Source: Peptostreptococcaceae bacterium
GTDB lineage: Bacteria > Bacillota > Clostridia > Peptostreptococcales > Anaerovoracaceae
Assembly (NCBI GenBank): GCA_016650115.1
Contig: JAENWI010000014.1
Span: 1-16,947 of the forward strand
Direction of reading: 5' to 3'
Length of the DNA stretch: 16,947 nt
Within the stretch, counting starts at the first letter, position 1, and each line of letters starts with the position of its first letter. The translations under genes were made by a program, and so were the position numbers. The notes beneath the pieces were generated by a model. That model searched no databases and had not been told where the DNA came from. It was given only the letters and a program-made list of their open reading frames with translations. Positions 1 to 6,764 of the stretch are shown here, piece by piece.

Positions 1-120
1 AAACATAGGGATTTGCCTATGTTTTCAGTACAATACCATCCTGAGGCTTCACCTGGCCCAAATGACAGCAGTTACTTGTTTGACAAATTCATTGATTTAA
101 TGGAAGGGAGCAGAAAATAA
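1..120 (+). CDS. carA: Carbamoyl-phosphate synthase small (glutaminase) subunit, 3' end only
   Basis: Partial gene: frame 1 is open from the window edge and gives the last 39 residues, ending in TAA at 118-120. The small subunit hydrolyses glutamine and passes ammonia to CarB. The visible piece MFSVQYHPEASPGPNDSSYL is the C-terminal end of a class I glutamine amidotransferase domain; the His and Glu of HPE are the second and third members of the Cys-His-Glu triad. The nucleophile Cys lies upstream of the window. The stop overlaps the carB start by one base (TAATG), so the two subunits are probably translationally coupled. The call rests on this motif plus carB directly after it. Confidence 0.93.
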   Translation, partial: KHRDLPMFSVQYHPEASPGPNDSSYLFDKFIDLMEGSRK

Positions 121-3100
121 TGCCTAAGAAAAATAACATCAAAAAAGTATTGATCATAGGTTCTGGTCCCATTATCATTGGACAGGCAGCTGAGTTTGAC
201 TATGCCGGAACGCAGGCGTGCAGGGCGATTAAAGAAGAGGGAATAGAAACTATTCTGGTGAACAGTAATCCTGCAACTATAATGACAGATAAAGGGATTG
301 CAGATAAAGTCTATATGGAGCCTTTGACAGTAGAAGCCCTGACTCAAATTCTTGAAAAGGAAAGCCCTGATGGTCTCCTTGCTGGATTTGGGGGACAGAC
401 TGCATTAAATCTGGCAATGGAACTTGATGAAAAGGGAGTATTAAAACGTCTGGGAGTTGAACTTCTTGGTGTAAATAAAGATAGCATAAAAAAAGCGGAA
501 GACAGAGACGAATTCAAAAAATTAATGATTGAGATTGGAGAACCAATCCCGCCTAGCATTATTGCGACGACTCTGGATGAATGCAGAAAATTTATAAAAA
601 TCCAGGGTTATCCTGTAATCATCAGACCTGCTTACACTTTAGGCGGTACGGGTGGAGGAATTGCTGAAAACGATGGTGAACTTGAAATTATTTGTAAAAG
701 AGGCATTGAAAGCAGCACAATTGGGCAAATTCTTCTTGAAAAATCAGTCGCAGGATGGAAGGAAATAGAACTTGAGGTAATAAGAGACAGAAAAGATAAC
801 TGTATTATCATCTGTAGCATGGAAAACTTTGATCCGGTCGGCATTCATACAGGTGACAGCATCGTGGTGGCACCTGTTCAGACGCTTAGAGACGCTGAAT
901 ACCAAATGTTGAGGAATGCAGCCTTGAAAATCATTAGGAGCCTGAGAATCGAAGGTGGCTGCAATATACAGTATGCACTTAATCCTTTTACCAGTGAATA
1001 TATTGTAATTGAAGTGAACCCAAGAGTCAGCAGATCTTCTGCACTGGCCTCTAAGGCTGCAGGATATCCTATTGCAAAAATCGCAGCAAAAATCGCCATT
1101 GGGTATAGCCTTGATGAATTGAATAATTATGTAACAAAAACAACAAGTGCCTGTTTTGAACCAACGCTTGATTATTGTGTTGTTAAATTTCCAAAGTGGC
1201 CTTTTGATAAATTCCGTACTGCTTCAAGAAAGCTTGGGACGCAAATGAAGGCTACAGGGGAAGTCATGTCCATAGACAGGACTTTTGAAAGTGCGCTTTT
1301 AAAGGCTGTTACTTCATTAGAGGTTAAATGCGATGGTCTTAGAGTCCCATATGTGACAAATTTATCCACACCGAAGCTGATGAAAAAAATTAGTGATTGC
1401 GATGATGAAAGAATTTTCTGTCTGGCAGAGGCAATGCGAAGAGGCAAAACCTTAGAGGAATTGCATCAGATTACAAAAATTGATCCCTGGTTCTTAAACA
1501 AAGTAAAAGGGATTGTCGATATGGAACATACCCTGAAAACCGAAGAACTCACTGCTGAGTTTTTAAGAGAAGTTGAAACTAGAGGATTTACGGACAATGA
1601 AATACTGTCATTATCAGGTGTCTCCAGAGAAGTTCTTCAGGATATGCGTATTTATCATGATATATTTCCTGTTTACAAGGTTGTAGATACCTGCGGCGGG
1701 GAATTTGATGCAGCAACTCCTTATTATTATTCATGCTTTGATCAGGAAGATGAGAGCAGTATTACGGACAAAAAGAAAATACTGGTAGTTGGTTCGGGTC
1801 CGATACGAATAGGGCAAGGAATTGAATTTGATTATTGTTGTGTGCAGGGCGTCTGGGCTATTAAAGAGCTGGGGTATGAATCAATAATTATCAATAATAA
1901 CCCTGAAACCGTAAGCACTGACTTTGATACTTCAGATAAACTTTATTTCGAGGCACTTCATATAGATGATGTAATGAACGTAATCAAGAAAGAACGACCT
2001 CAGGGCGTAATCCTTCAGTTTGGCGGGCAGACCTCCCTAAATCTGGGAGAACAACTGAACAGAAGAAGCATTAAAATACTTGGAACTCCCAACAAATATA
2101 TTGATATTGCTGAGGATAGGGAAAAATTCATAGCACTCCTTGATGAACTTAAAATTCCCACACCTGAAGGAGCAGCTGTAGCCAATGAAGAGGAGGCTTT
2201 TAAAATAGTAGCTTTGTTAGGTTATCCTGTCGTTGTCAGACCTTCCTTTGTTATAGGAGGCAGGGGAATGCAGGTCGTCTATGCAGATGATGAATTAAAG
2301 AAATATATGAAAGAAGCTGTTTCGATTTCAACAGAACACCCTATTCTAATAGACAAATACATTCAGGGCAAGGAAATAGAGGTTGATGCAATTGGGGATG
2401 GAGAAGATATTCTTATCCCAGGAATTATGGAGCATATTGAAAGAACCGGCGTTCATTCGGGTGACAGTATTTCAGTGTATCCTCCTTTTGATTTGAGTAA
2501 AAAACTGGAAGAAAAACTGGTGAAATATACACAGAAAATATCAAAAGCCTTAAATATCGTTGGACTTGTAAACATTCAATATGCATATGATGGCAAAGAA
2601 CTTTATGTAATAGAAGTCAATCCCAGAGCATCTAGGACTGTGCCAATCCTTAGTAAGGTTACAAAAGTCCCAATGATTAAACTTGCCGTTGCTGTAATGC
2701 TTGGCCAAAAACTGAATGATCTGGAATACGGAATAGGTCTATATAAAAGAGCTGAAAAATATGCAGTTAAGGTTCCGGTATTCTCTAACGCAAAGCTTAC
2801 TGATGTAGACGTTGCGCTTGGTCCTGAAATGCGATCCACAGGAGAGGTGCTGGGAATAGATGAAAATCTGGAAAAAGCCATTTATAAAGGATTTCTTGCA
2901 GCGAACATGAATATACCTGTTGAAGGTGGTGTATTTGTGGCGCTTAGGGATTCTGAAAAGAACGACAGGACAATTTCCACCATCGGGAAATATAAACGTG
3001 CAGGCTTCATAATTTATTCGTCAAAAGGCACGACTAAGTTTCTGAATGAAAACGGTATAGAGGCAAAAAATATTACCTATGAAACGGCAAAGCAATATAT

Positions 3101-3299
3101 CGGACAGGAGATAGTCTGTGTAATAAATATCCCTAAAATCGGGAACAGAACGGAAAGCGAAGGATTCGCTTTAAGAAGAAAAGCAATCGAGTGGGGGCTG
3201 CCAGTATTAACCTGTATGGATACAGCCGAGGCCTTTATGACAGCTATTAAACTAAAGCAGGCCGGAACAAAACTTAATTACTGCCATTTGGAGATGTAA
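120..3299 (+). CDS. carB: Carbamoyl-phosphate synthase large subunit
   Basis: Makes carbamoyl phosphate from bicarbonate, ammonia (from CarA) and two ATP, for pyrimidine and arginine synthesis. At 1059 residues it is full length. The two homologous halves are clear: KVLIIGSGPIIIGQAAEFDY at about residues 9-28 and ILVVGSGPIRIGQGIEFDY from about 553. Each is followed by an ATP-grasp domain with glycine-rich loops (GGTGGG in the first, GGRGMQ in the second) and a metal/ATP-binding segment (EVNPRVSRSSALASKAAGYP, EVNPRASRTVPILSK). The last ~120 residues, with ISTIGKYKRAGFIIYSSKGT, form the MGS-like allosteric domain. The start is the ATG overlapping the carA stop, preceded by GGAAGGGAG. The TAA stop is also the first three bases of an inverted-repeat element that begins at 3297, so the element abuts the gene exactly. 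The protein end looks normal. Confidence 0.98.
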   Translation: MPKKNNIKKVLIIGSGPIIIGQAAEFDYAGTQACRAIKEEGIETILVNSNPATIMTDKGIADKVYMEPLTVEALTQILEKESPDGLLAGFGGQTALNLAMELDEKGVLKRLGVELLGVNKDSIKKAEDRDEFKKLMIEIGEPIPPSIIATTLDECRKFIKIQGYPVIIRPAYTLGGTGGGIAENDGELEIICKRGIESSTIGQILLEKSVAGWKEIELEVIRDRKDNCIIICSMENFDPVGIHTGDSIVVAPVQTLRDAEYQMLRNAALKIIRSLRIEGGCNIQYALNPFTSEYIVIEVNPRVSRSSALASKAAGYPIAKIAAKIAIGYSLDELNNYVTKTTSACFEPTLDYCVVKFPKWPFDKFRTASRKLGTQMKATGEVMSIDRTFESALLKAVTSLEVKCDGLRVPYVTNLSTPKLMKKISDCDDERIFCLAEAMRRGKTLEELHQITKIDPWFLNKVKGIVDMEHTLKTEELTAEFLREVETRGFTDNEILSLSGVSREVLQDMRIYHDIFPVYKVVDTCGGEFDAATPYYYSCFDQEDESSITDKKKILVVGSGPIRIGQGIEFDYCCVQGVWAIKELGYESIIINNNPETVSTDFDTSDKLYFEALHIDDVMNVIKKERPQGVILQFGGQTSLNLGEQLNRRSIKILGTPNKYIDIAEDREKFIALLDELKIPTPEGAAVANEEEAFKIVALLGYPVVVRPSFVIGGRGMQVVYADDELKKYMKEAVSISTEHPILIDKYIQGKEIEVDAIGDGEDILIPGIMEHIERTGVHSGDSISVYPPFDLSKKLEEKLVKYTQKISKALNIVGLVNIQYAYDGKELYVIEVNPRASRTVPILSKVTKVPMIKLAVAVMLGQKLNDLEYGIGLYKRAEKYAVKVPVFSNAKLTDVDVALGPEMRSTGEVLGIDENLEKAIYKGFLAANMNIPVEGGVFVALRDSEKNDRTISTIGKYKRAGFIIYSSKGTTKFLNENGIEAKNITYETAKQYIGQEIVCVINIPKIGNRTESEGFALRRKAIEWGLPVLTCMDTAEAFMTAIKLKQAGTKLNYCHLEM

Positions 3300-3328
3300 G
3301 CCCATTATAAGCATCCGACATTGGGTTT
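3297..3328 (+). repeat. Left terminal inverted repeat
   Basis: 32 bases starting TAAGCCCATTATAAGCATCC, the exact reverse complement of 3553-3584. Its first three bases are the carB stop codon. Confidence 0.93.
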
Positions 3329-3412
3329 GTGAAAAAATTAACCCCTGCAATTAGTGGGTTTGTCGAAATTGAGCCTGTGGATAAGTTTTGGAACAGGAAC
3401 CGTGGAAAAAAT

Positions 3413-3453
3413 AAGCACGCGATTGGTGTATGAAATACATTTTTCGCGTGCTT
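3413..3453 (+). terminator. Hairpin inside the element, possible carAB terminator
   Basis: AAGCACGCGA (3413-3422) pairs perfectly with TCGCGTGCTT (3444-3453). Inside it TGTAT (3427-3431) pairs with ATACA (3435-3439) around a GAA loop, and two G.U pairs extend the inner stem. The downstream tail CATATTTATTTT is T-rich but interrupted, and A-rich sequence precedes the stem. No other terminator is visible after carB, so this may end the carAB transcript. The role is inferred; the structure is seen. Confidence 0.45.
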
Positions 3454-3517
3454 CATATTTATTTTAACAGGGTTATATAAAGGACTTTCCCACAGGTAGC
3501 CTGTGGAAAACTGAAAT

Positions 3518-3616
3518 TTAGAATGACTGATTGCAAGGACTCTCAAAAATAGAAACCCAATGTCGGATGCTTATAATGGGCTTAATCATTTCTCTATCTA
3601 TAATTACAGTTTTCAT
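3518..3616 (-). CDS. Short reading frame running into the inverted-repeat element, possible gene remnant
   Basis: On the minus strand an ATG (3616-3614) follows GGAGGA at 3630-3625 with 8 bases between, a strong start site. The frame gives 32 residues beginning MKTVIIDREMIKPIIS and stops inside the element (3520-3518). Only the first ten or so codons are outside the element; the rest is read through the right inverted repeat. I do not recognise the product. It may be the surviving start of a gene cut by the insertion, a leader peptide, or chance. A TATAAT word (3636-3631) is too close to the ribosome binding site to be its promoter. Confidence 0.25.
   Translation of the reverse strand: MKTVIIDREMIKPIISIRHWVSIFESPCNQSF
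3553..3584 (-). repeat. Right terminal inverted repeat
   Basis: 32 bases ending GTCGGATGCTTATAATGGGC plus TTA, the exact reverse complement of 3297-3328. It lies inside a short minus-strand reading frame (3518-3616) that has a good ribosome binding site. Confidence 0.93.
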
Positions 3617-3712
3617 TGACGTAATCCTCCATTATATTCACACAGATTTTTATTACCATTAATATTCAACTAACGAGTTAAGATTAGATACTTATTCAGT
3701 TACTATATATTT

Positions 3713-3743
3713 TGTGGAAGGTCCACACCTATTATGGTATAAT
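3713..3743 (+). promoter_or_regulatory. Promoter of the mntP cluster with an operator-like dyad
   Basis: TGGTATAAT at 3735-3743 is an extended -10 element (TG-N-TATAAT). No good -35 sits at 16-18 bases, as expected for an extended -10 promoter. Just upstream a perfect 6-bp dyad TGTGGA-AGG-TCCACA (3713-3727) fills the -35/spacer zone, where a repressor or activator could bind. The regulator cannot be named from this sequence. The 12-mer TGGTATAATACT recurs exactly in the serC promoter (8000-8011). Confidence 0.55.
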
Positions 3744-3800
3744 ACTAAAGTAGCATTTAACAATAATACTAAAGTAGAATTTAACAATAGTACTATTTAA
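3741..3800 (+). repeat. 24-bp tandem repeat in the mntP leader (two copies plus a fragment)
   Basis: AATACTAAAGTAGCATTTAA plus CAAT (3741-3764) is repeated at 3765-3788 with one change (C to A). A degenerate partial third copy, AGTACTATTTAA, follows at 3789-3800. The array starts within the -10 element and covers the likely transcription start, so copy number changes would alter the 5' end of the mRNA. The rest of the 3585-3862 gap is AT-rich, and I see no gene in it on the plus strand. Confidence 0.8.
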
Positions 3801-3828
3801 AGCGCTATATTCAATAAAATAACAGGAG

Positions 3829-3843
3829 AAACCGCGCCGGTTT
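3829..3843 (+). promoter_or_regulatory. Small hairpin between AGGAGA and the mntP start
   Basis: AAACCG-CGC-CGGTTT is a perfect 6-bp stem with a 3-base loop, starting where the AGGAGA word (3824-3829) ends and leaving 19 bases to the ATG. Folding would bring AGGAGA nearer the start or hinder ribosome binding. Regulatory meaning is inference. Confidence 0.35.
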
Positions 3844-3862
3844 GGATTAGCGGGAATATTAA

Positions 3863-4414
3863 ATGACAACGATAGAAATATTATTAATTGGAATAGGCCT
3901 TTCAATGGATGCCGTGGCGGTTTCAATATCAAATGGGATGGTGTATAGAAATATAAGCAAGGGGAAAATTATCGCGCAACCTCTGTATTTCGCGGTGTTT
4001 CAAGGAGTTATGCCACTTTTAGGCGGAGTTCTTGCGGGGGGAATATTTGCAAACGCTGTATCTAAATATTCAGGAATAGCTGTATTCTTAATATTAGGTG
4101 TGATCGGCGGAAAAATGATAAAAGAAGGGTATTCCAAATTAAAAGAAGAGGTTTGTGCAAAACCTTTCCTGACACATAAAATATTGATTTTTCAGGCGAT
4201 TGCAACAAGCATAGATGCCTTTGCAGTGGGAATTGGACTTGAAATAATAAATGTCGAGTTAATTCCAGCGGCATCTCTAATTGCAGTTACAACGGGAGTG
4301 CTGGTTACAGCAGCAATCATTTTAGGTAAAAAATTAGGAGAATATGTAGGATGTAAAGCAGAAATACTAGGCGGCGTGATACTCGTTTTAATAGGTATTA
4401 AAGCAATATTATAA
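3863..4414 (+). CDS. mntP: Manganese efflux pump MntP
   Basis: Small membrane exporter that removes excess Mn2+ from the cytoplasm. At 183 residues it matches the family (about 180-190). Two internally repeated halves each carry the family signature: GLSMDAVAVSISNG near the N-terminus with Asp16, and ATSIDAFAVGIGLE with Asp118. These acidic residues are at the same positions in the E. coli protein. Six hydrophobic segments are readable. The ATG at 3863 is forced, because an in-frame TAA precedes it directly. The ribosome binding site is weak: AGGAGA at 3824-3829 lies far upstream, separated by a small hairpin (3829-3843). First gene of a likely operon with rph 25 bases downstream. No yybP-ykoY Mn2+ riboswitch is recognisable. 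Confidence 0.93.
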   Translation: MTTIEILLIGIGLSMDAVAVSISNGMVYRNISKGKIIAQPLYFAVFQGVMPLLGGVLAGGIFANAVSKYSGIAVFLILGVIGGKMIKEGYSKLKEEVCAKPFLTHKILIFQAIATSIDAFAVGIGLEIINVELIPAASLIAVTTGVLVTAAIILGKKLGEYVGCKAEILGGVILVLIGIKAIL

Positions 4415-4439
4415 AATGGAAGAAAAATGGAGGAGCAAA

Positions 4440-5156
4440 ATGAGAATAGATAATAGAGAGATTGACCAGTTACGTAATATAACCATTACAAACAATTATT
4501 TGATGAGTCCGCAAGGATCAGTGCTTATTGAAATGGGAAATACAAAAGTAATTTGTACGGCATCTGTTGAAGAAAATACGGCAAGGCATTTAAAGGGAAC
4601 AGGACAAGGTTGGATTACTGCGGAATACGGGATGATTCCGGGATCAACTGGCACGAGAAAGAGAAGAGATGTGGGGAAAGTTGATGGAAGAACAGTTGAA
4701 ATCCAAAGATTAATTGGAAGATCAATGAGAGCTGTTGTAGATATGAAATTACTTGGGGAAAGAACAATATGGATTGACTGTGATGTGATACAGGCGGATG
4801 GCGGAACAAGGACAGCTTCTATTACCGGGTCATTTATTGCAATGGTAGAAGCGATGAAATGGATGAAAAAGGAAGGAATGATTAAAGAACTTCCTGTGAA
4901 GAATTTTGTTTCAGCTATTAGTGTGGGCATTGTTGAAGATGAGGCAATGATGGATCTTTGTTATTATGAAGATGCTGCTGCTCAAGTAGACATGAATCTT
5001 GTCATGACAGATAAGGGAGAATACGTTGAAATACAGGGAACAGGAGAGGAGTCAACTTTTTCCGAAGGCCAGTTGAAAATACTTCTGGAGCTTGGTAAAA
5101 AAGGCTGTAATCAGTTGTTTGAAGATCAGAAAGAAATTACTGGGGACCTTATATAA
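4440..5156 (+). CDS. rph: Ribonuclease PH
   Basis: Phosphorolytic 3'-5' exoribonuclease that trims tRNA 3' ends. The 238-residue protein has the family core: GQGWITAEYGMIPGSTGTRK, then RDVGKVDGRTVEIQRLIGRS, then the phosphate-binding and catalytic region IDCDVIQADGGTRTASITGS. The C-terminal VEIQGTGEESTFSEGQL is also typical. The start at 4440 was chosen because GGAGGA lies about 5 bases upstream; an in-frame ATG at 4416 has no ribosome binding site and would add eight non-conserved residues. It follows mntP by 25 bases and precedes rdgB, a common rph-rdgB pairing in Firmicutes. Confidence 0.97.
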   Translation: MRIDNREIDQLRNITITNNYLMSPQGSVLIEMGNTKVICTASVEENTARHLKGTGQGWITAEYGMIPGSTGTRKRRDVGKVDGRTVEIQRLIGRSMRAVVDMKLLGERTIWIDCDVIQADGGTRTASITGSFIAMVEAMKWMKKEGMIKELPVKNFVSAISVGIVEDEAMMDLCYYEDAAAQVDMNLVMTDKGEYVEIQGTGEESTFSEGQLKILLELGKKGCNQLFEDQKEITGDLI

Positions 5157-5228
5157 ATACAAAGACCGAGGGAAATGGAAACCGTCGGAATTATAAATTA
5201 AAAAGATATAACATTGAAGGAGATATTA

Positions 5229-5855
5229 ATGGGAAAAATTGTTGCTGCATCACAAAACAAGCATAAAATAAAAGAAATTGAAGAGATAACGAAGGAATTT
5301 GGTATGTTTATTGTTCCCAGGGATGAAGCAGGAGTACCTGATGTTGAAATAGTAGAAGATGGGGAAACATTCGAAACCAATTCCTATAAAAAAGCATATG
5401 AAGTTATGAGGCTTTGTGGAGAAATTACAATTGCGGATGATTCCGGACTTGAAGTTGATTATTTAGATGGCGACCCTGGTGTCCGTTCTGCCAGATTTGC
5501 AGGAGAAGACACAGATGACAAAAGAAACAATGAAAAGCTGTTAAGCCTTCTTGAAGGTGTTCCAATGGAAAAACGTTCAGGGAGATTTGTCTCAGTTATT
5601 ACTATTGTATATCCTGATGGAACGAATGTTGTTGCAAGAGGCGAGGTGGAGGGTCACATTGCATTTGAGGAAAGCGGAAACAATGGATTTGGATATGATC
5701 CATTATTTATTCCATTAGGTTATGATAAAACCTTTGGAAATTTCACCCCGGAAAATAAAAATAAAATCAGCCATAGGGCAAACGCACTTGTTAAGCTTAG
5801 AAAATTACTGATAGATAAAGATGCAGAATATATCAAAACCCAGGAAATTAAATAA
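5229..5855 (+). CDS. rdgB: dITP/XTP pyrophosphatase (RdgB/HAM1 family)
   Basis: Hydrolyses non-canonical purine nucleoside triphosphates (dITP, ITP, XTP) to monophosphates, keeping them out of DNA and RNA. The 208-residue protein shows the family signatures: SQNKHK (residues 8-13, substrate loop), IADDSGLEVDYLDGDPGVRS with the metal-binding DDSGL at about 70-74, GFGYDPLF at 153-160, and SHRANAL at 181-187. The start at 5229 is preceded by AAGGAGAT with suitable spacing; an in-frame TTG at 5214 lacks this. It lies 72 bases after rph and 30 bases before the YihY gene, probably in one transcript. Confidence 0.97.
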   Translation: MGKIVAASQNKHKIKEIEEITKEFGMFIVPRDEAGVPDVEIVEDGETFETNSYKKAYEVMRLCGEITIADDSGLEVDYLDGDPGVRSARFAGEDTDDKRNNEKLLSLLEGVPMEKRSGRFVSVITIVYPDGTNVVARGEVEGHIAFEESGNNGFGYDPLFIPLGYDKTFGNFTPENKNKISHRANALVKLRKLLIDKDAEYIKTQEIK

Positions 5856-5885
5856 AATTGTAAGAATGGAGCAAGAGAAAAACAA

Positions 5886-6719
5886 ATGGCTAAAATGTCA
5901 AAAAAAAGACTGCTAAAAATCATCCTGTTGATTATACGGGAGCTTAAAGACCCATATTTCCAAGGATTTGCAGCACAGATAGCCTTCTATTTCCTGTTGT
6001 CAGTAATACCTATGCTTATTTTGCTTTCTCAAATGCTGGCATTTTTCTCTTTATCCTTTGACTCATTAGGAGCATTAATAGAACAGTATGCCTCTATAGA
6101 GGTTTCAGAGCTTATTGGTGATTTTGTTTCATACAAACCTACAGGATTTATGAATGTCATATTTGTGATGGTTTCTCTATGGGCGGCTTCAAAAGCTCAG
6201 TTTTTCCTTGGTAAAATTGCCAATTATTCTATCACTGGAGAACCTTCGGGCAGAGGATATGTGAAAGAAAGACTAAGGGCAATCCAGACGATTGTTCTCA
6301 CACTATTCACAATCGTGTTTTCTTTAATAATAATAGTTTATGGAGATTTGATCATAAAAATAGTTCTAGATACTCTTCTAGAACTATTCGACATACAATA
6401 TTCGGTTGGGGGATTCTGGTTCTTAATAAGATGGCCGGTAGCACTGACTTTATACTTTGTTATGGTAACCTATAATTATTACGTGCTGCCGACGAAGAAG
6501 GTTAAAATAAGAGAAGTACTGCCAGGAAGTATTTTCGCAGCGGTCTCCATCTTGCTTGTTACAAGCATTTATAGTTATTATACCAACAGTGTGGCCAACT
6601 ATTCATTGCTTTATGGTTCATTAGCTTCACTTGTTGCTATTATGATTTGGTTTTACCTGTTGGGATGGACGCTGGGACTCGGTGTTATGCTGAATAAAGC
6701 CTGGCGTGAAACAAGGTAG
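5886..6719 (+). CDS. YihY/BrkB-family integral membrane protein
   Basis: 277 residues, strongly hydrophobic, with about six membrane segments (roughly residues 30-54, 88-108, 132-158, 175-197, 212-235 and 240-268). The N-terminal AAQIAFYFLLSVIPMLILL and the C-terminal YGSLASLVAIMIWFYLLGW are typical of the YihY/UPF0761 family, once misnamed RNase BN. The biochemical role is unsettled, so I give no symbol. The ATG at 5886 has GGAG 14 bases upstream, rather far; an ATG at 5895 is an alternative that removes three residues. Last gene of the mntP cluster, convergent with serA. The short AT stem at 6728-6749 between them lacks a T-run, so no clear terminator is seen. A perfect 12-bp inverted repeat lies within the gene (6359-6388). 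Confidence 0.9.
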   Translation: MAKMSKKRLLKIILLIIRELKDPYFQGFAAQIAFYFLLSVIPMLILLSQMLAFFSLSFDSLGALIEQYASIEVSELIGDFVSYKPTGFMNVIFVMVSLWAASKAQFFLGKIANYSITGEPSGRGYVKERLRAIQTIVLTLFTIVFSLIIIVYGDLIIKIVLDTLLELFDIQYSVGGFWFLIRWPVALTLYFVMVTYNYYVLPTKKVKIREVLPGSIFAAVSILLVTSIYSYYTNSVANYSLLYGSLASLVAIMIWFYLLGWTLGLGVMLNKAWRETR

Positions 6720-6764
6720 CAATAGCAGATAATATGAAAACAGATTATCCGGAATGCCAGATTC

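Larger units (their letters stand above)
3297..3584. mobile_element. MITE-like element with perfect 32-bp terminal inverted repeats
   Basis: A 288-bp stretch bounded by a perfect 32-bp inverted repeat (3297-3328 and 3553-3584); identity stops abruptly on both sides. The outermost bases are TA at both ends, so a TA target duplication, as made by Tc1/mariner/IS630-type transposases, is possible (inference). No transposase is encoded, and no convincing gene lies inside. The interior contains a long hairpin (3413-3453), a second hairpin (3484-3512), short inverted words and TGTGGATAA-like words. It fits a non-autonomous miniature element or a structured intergenic repeat. No second copy is present in this window, so its repetitive nature is inferred. 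Confidence 0.72.

Noticed and set aside
3741..3800. A CRISPR-like array
   Set aside because: The copies are directly adjacent with no spacers, and there are only two full units.
3585..3862. A yybP-ykoY (Mn2+) riboswitch ahead of mntP
   Set aside because: The conserved GGGGAG and GCCGA core elements and paired long stems are absent; only a short hairpin and tandem repeats are present.
4496..4930. A 144-codon minus-strand reading frame opposite rph
   Set aside because: It is antisense to the conserved RNase PH core and has no recognisable domain.
6728..6749. A terminator between the YihY-family gene and serA
   Set aside because: The stem is only 6 bp of AT-rich sequence with no T-run on either strand.
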